The notes beneath the pieces were generated by a model. That model had not been told where the DNA came from. It saw only the letters and a list, made by a program, of their open reading frames with translations, and searched no databases. Source: an uncultured bacterium (lineage in GTDB: Bacteria; Patescibacteriota; Saccharimonadia; Saccharimonadales; Saccharimonadaceae). Taken from it: a stretch of DNA of 7,676 bases. Each line of letters begins with the position of its first letter. Within the stretch, counting starts at the first letter, position 1. The stretch is taken from NCBI GenBank assembly GCA_903889015.1, contig CAISVS010000038.1:1-7676 (forward strand), read 5' to 3'. Shown piece after piece: positions 6,916-7,676 of the stretch. Made by a program: the position numbers and the translations under genes.

Positions 6916-6945
6916 TTAAAAAGGGTACCCCGCCCGCCTATTACA

Positions 6946-6965
6946 TGTTCTATATTTGTTCGTAT
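6946..6965 (+). repeat. 20-bp direct repeat, copy 1 (GTTC-N7-GTTC)
   Basis: TGTTCTATATTTGTTCGTAT is repeated exactly at 7581-7600. It contains two GTTC half-sites 11 bp apart (GTTC-N7-GTTC), the direct-repeat geometry of the alphaproteobacterial LexA box. On the minus strand a perfect TATAAT (6981-6976) lies upstream of it, so an operator just downstream of a -10 is possible. The repeat starts 30 nt after the ftsQ-like stop. Confidence 0.7.
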
Positions 6966-6993
6966 TTATTGAAATATTATACATTAAAAAATA

Positions 6994-7026
6994 GGGCAAA
7001 AAAACATATTCAAATACAATTCTCAG
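6994..7026 (+). repeat. Diverged copy of the motif at 270-300
   Basis: GGGCAAAAAAA (6994-7004) is identical to 270-280. After a 2-nt insertion, the next 20 nt match 281-300 at 14 of 20 positions, ending in the identical block TCTCAG. A shorter third relative, GGCAGAAAAAAATATGC, lies at 7061-7077. The copy here lacks the ATG that opens the small ORF at 282, so the shared element is more likely a nucleic-acid signal than a peptide. Confidence 0.4.
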
Positions 7027-7082
7027 AAAAAGCAAATGCTAACGGGTAGGGATAGCAGGGGGCAGAAAAAAATATGCTATGC

Positions 7083-7091
7083 TGTGGATAA
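7083..7091 (-). promoter_or_regulatory. Perfect DnaA-box sequence
   Basis: TGTGGATAA on + is TTATCCACA on the minus strand, the canonical high-affinity DnaA box. One-mismatch relatives of TTATNCACA in the same orientation occur at 7282-7290 (GTATTCACA), 7294-7302 (TTATCCAAA) and 7478-7486 (TAATGCACA). No dnaA gene is in the window. Confidence 0.5.
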
Positions 7092-7116
7092 CTGGAAATG
7101 TCAAATATGGCTGTAA

Positions 7117-7144
7117 TGGCTATTGAAATTTGGCTATTAAAATA
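7117..7144 (+). repeat. Two tandem 14-bp imperfect repeats
   Basis: TGGCTATTGAAATT (7117-7130) is followed directly by TGGCTATTAAAATA (7131-7144), with 12 of 14 identical. Partial units flank them: TGGCTGTAA at 7108-7116 and TGGCAT at 7145-7150. They lie 26 nt from the perfect DnaA box, an iteron-like arrangement. The unit number is low, so this may be ordinary AT-rich redundancy. Confidence 0.45.
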
Positions 7145-7155
7145 TGGCATAGTGC

Positions 7156-7186
7156 GTTTAGCAGTTGCAGCGTGACAATGCTAAAC
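7156..7186. repeat. Inverted repeat / hairpin
   Basis: GTTTAGCA (7156-7163) pairs perfectly with TGCTAAAC (7179-7186). Past one bulged G (7164), TTG pairs with CAA, giving 11 pairs and an 8-nt loop. No T-tract follows in either direction, so it is not a canonical terminator. It could be a protein-binding palindrome or RNA structure. Confidence 0.45.
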
Positions 7187-7262
7187 AAATAATTGGATAC
7201 ATACAGTAATGTGAAAGTGTTAAAATTGTAATACCCCTACTTTTAAGTGGAAGTGCCTAATT

Positions 7263-7316
7263 CGATATTAGATAAGACACATGTGAATACCTGTTTGGAT
7301 AATATATCTAATGTCG
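7263..7316. repeat. 12-bp inverted repeat around a 30-nt centre
   Basis: CGATATTAGATA (7263-7274) and TATCTAATGTCG (7305-7316) are complementary at 11 of 12 positions, the exception being a G-U pair in RNA. The centre contains the 8-bp palindrome CACATGTG (7278-7285) and two DnaA-box-like 9-mers. The right arm overlaps a weak dif-like sequence (7292-7319). Confidence 0.5.
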
Positions 7317-7558
7317 TAAAAGGTATATTGTGCGACGTTAAGACTGTGTGTGGATCGTGAATGTGGTTACTATTCTTTTTGCTATTTATGCCCACCAATT
7401 TTTGATTTCGACCAACCACTTTCCTGTGACTTGCCCGTGCCTGACTTTCGCATCGTTTTGTATGCCATTGTCCTATTTGTGCATTAATTATTTATAGTTT
7501 GTAAATTATTGTATGTTACTTATCAACGGCTAATTTTCGCACCGTGGCGTATTTAGTG

Positions 7559-7624
7559 TTAATTATGATTATATTTACTGTGTTCTATATTTGTTCGTAT
7601 ATTCTTACAACCTTGCTGTTTCAT
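7559..7624 (-). CDS. Possible 21-aa small ORF with strong SD (low confidence)
   Basis: On the minus strand, ATG (7624-7622) opens 21 codons to TAA (7561-7559). GGAGGGG (7640-7634) lies 9 nt upstream, an SD about as good as that of murG. The peptide begins MKQQGCKNIRTN and is polar and Lys/Asn-rich; I recognise no family. The same frame stays open to the right window edge without a stop, so this could also be the C-terminal end of a minus-strand gene. The 20-bp direct repeat lies inside it. It may well be a chance ORF. Confidence 0.2.
   Translation of the reverse strand: MKQQGCKNIRTNIEHSKYNHN
7581..7600 (+). repeat. 20-bp direct repeat, copy 2 (GTTC-N7-GTTC)
   Basis: This is identical over 20 bp to 6946-6965; flanking bases differ on both sides. 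As in copy 1, a minus-strand TATAAT (7628-7623, within the shared 8-mer ATTATACA on +) lies on its right, but 12 nt further away. Start-to-start distance between copies is 635 bp. Candidate roles are a regulator operator (SOS-type) or a recombination footprint. Confidence 0.7.
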
Positions 7625-7676
7625 TATACACCACCCCTCCATCCCATCATTCCTCTGAATATCCTGTTTGTCTGAC

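Larger units (their letters stand above)
6916..7676. other. 761-nt gene-free region with repeats and origin/terminus-like signals
   Basis: No ORF here exceeds about 40 codons and none resembles a known protein. GC-content is low. The region holds a 20-bp direct-repeat pair, a diverged GGGCA-A7 motif, a cluster of DnaA-box-like 9-mers, 14-bp tandem repeats, two inverted repeats and a weak dif-like sequence, listed separately. The + strand is G-rich up to about 7380 (60 G against 34 C in 7101-7380) and C-rich afterwards (41 G against 67 C in 7381-7676). I see no clear intrinsic terminator for the dcw transcript; the sequence just after ftsQ (6921-6939) contains GGGTACCC but no stable stem with a T-tract in the + direction. 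Confidence 0.7.

Noticed and set aside
6945..7049. 34-codon + strand ORF beginning at repeat copy 1, and a 36-codon hydrophobic ORF at 7565-7675 containing repeat copy 2
   Set aside because: Both read FYICSY only because the shared 20-mer falls in the same frame; neither has an SD and the rest of the peptides are unrelated.
7107..7175. 22-codon + strand ORF over the tandem repeats
   Set aside because: It has no SD, and its coding potential cannot be told from the repeated TGGCTATT units.
7382..7468. 28-codon minus-strand ORF containing GTGKS
   Set aside because: The P-loop-like string lacks the preceding beta-strand and spacing of a Walker A motif, and the start has no clear SD.

Overview
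The window carries most of a division-and-cell-wall (dcw) cluster, all on the + strand, followed by a long gene-free tail. The order is rsmH (3' end only), an ftsL-like gene, ftsI (class B PBP), mraY, ftsW, murG and an ftsQ/divIB-like gene. The tightly packed dcw order, AT-rich composition, divergent MurG and MraY motifs, several starts with little or no Shine-Dalgarno sequence, and the lack of murC/murB between murG and ftsQ suggest a Patescibacteria/CPR genome, most likely Saccharibacteria (TM7). That placement is an inference from family resemblance and gene order, with moderate confidence. All seven stops are TAA or TAG and Trp is TGG, so nothing requires a recoded UGA.

Layout. 1-253: C-terminal part of RsmH. 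254-422: a 169-nt gap, unusual in so tight a cluster, holding a 21-codon Val-rich ORF with a purine-rich upstream sequence and two hairpins (309-338 and 356-382). 423-6915: six genes with 1-21 nt gaps or overlaps; ftsW and murG overlap by 74 nt. 6916-7676: 761 nt with no convincing gene, rich in small structured signals. These are a 20-bp perfect direct repeat (6946-6965 and 7581-7600) with GTTC-N7-GTTC geometry, a perfect DnaA-box sequence with three one-mismatch relatives in the same orientation, 14-bp tandem repeats, two inverted repeats, a weak dif-like sequence and a change of G/C strand bias near 7380.

How the genes work together. MraY transfers phospho-MurNAc-pentapeptide to undecaprenyl phosphate (lipid I). 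MurG adds GlcNAc (lipid II). FtsW polymerises lipid II and FtsI cross-links the glycan at the septum. The FtsQ-like and FtsL-like bitopic proteins are the expected scaffold and activator of FtsW-FtsI. RsmH is the 16S rRNA methyltransferase that usually opens dcw clusters. The cluster is probably read as one or a few overlapping transcripts. A perfect TATAAT inside a palindrome just before ftsQ suggests a possible internal promoter there.

The dcw genes themselves are conventional. The least explained parts are the structured rsmH-ftsL gap and the downstream desert, which share short diverged motifs (GGGCA-A7 and TACCCCGC).
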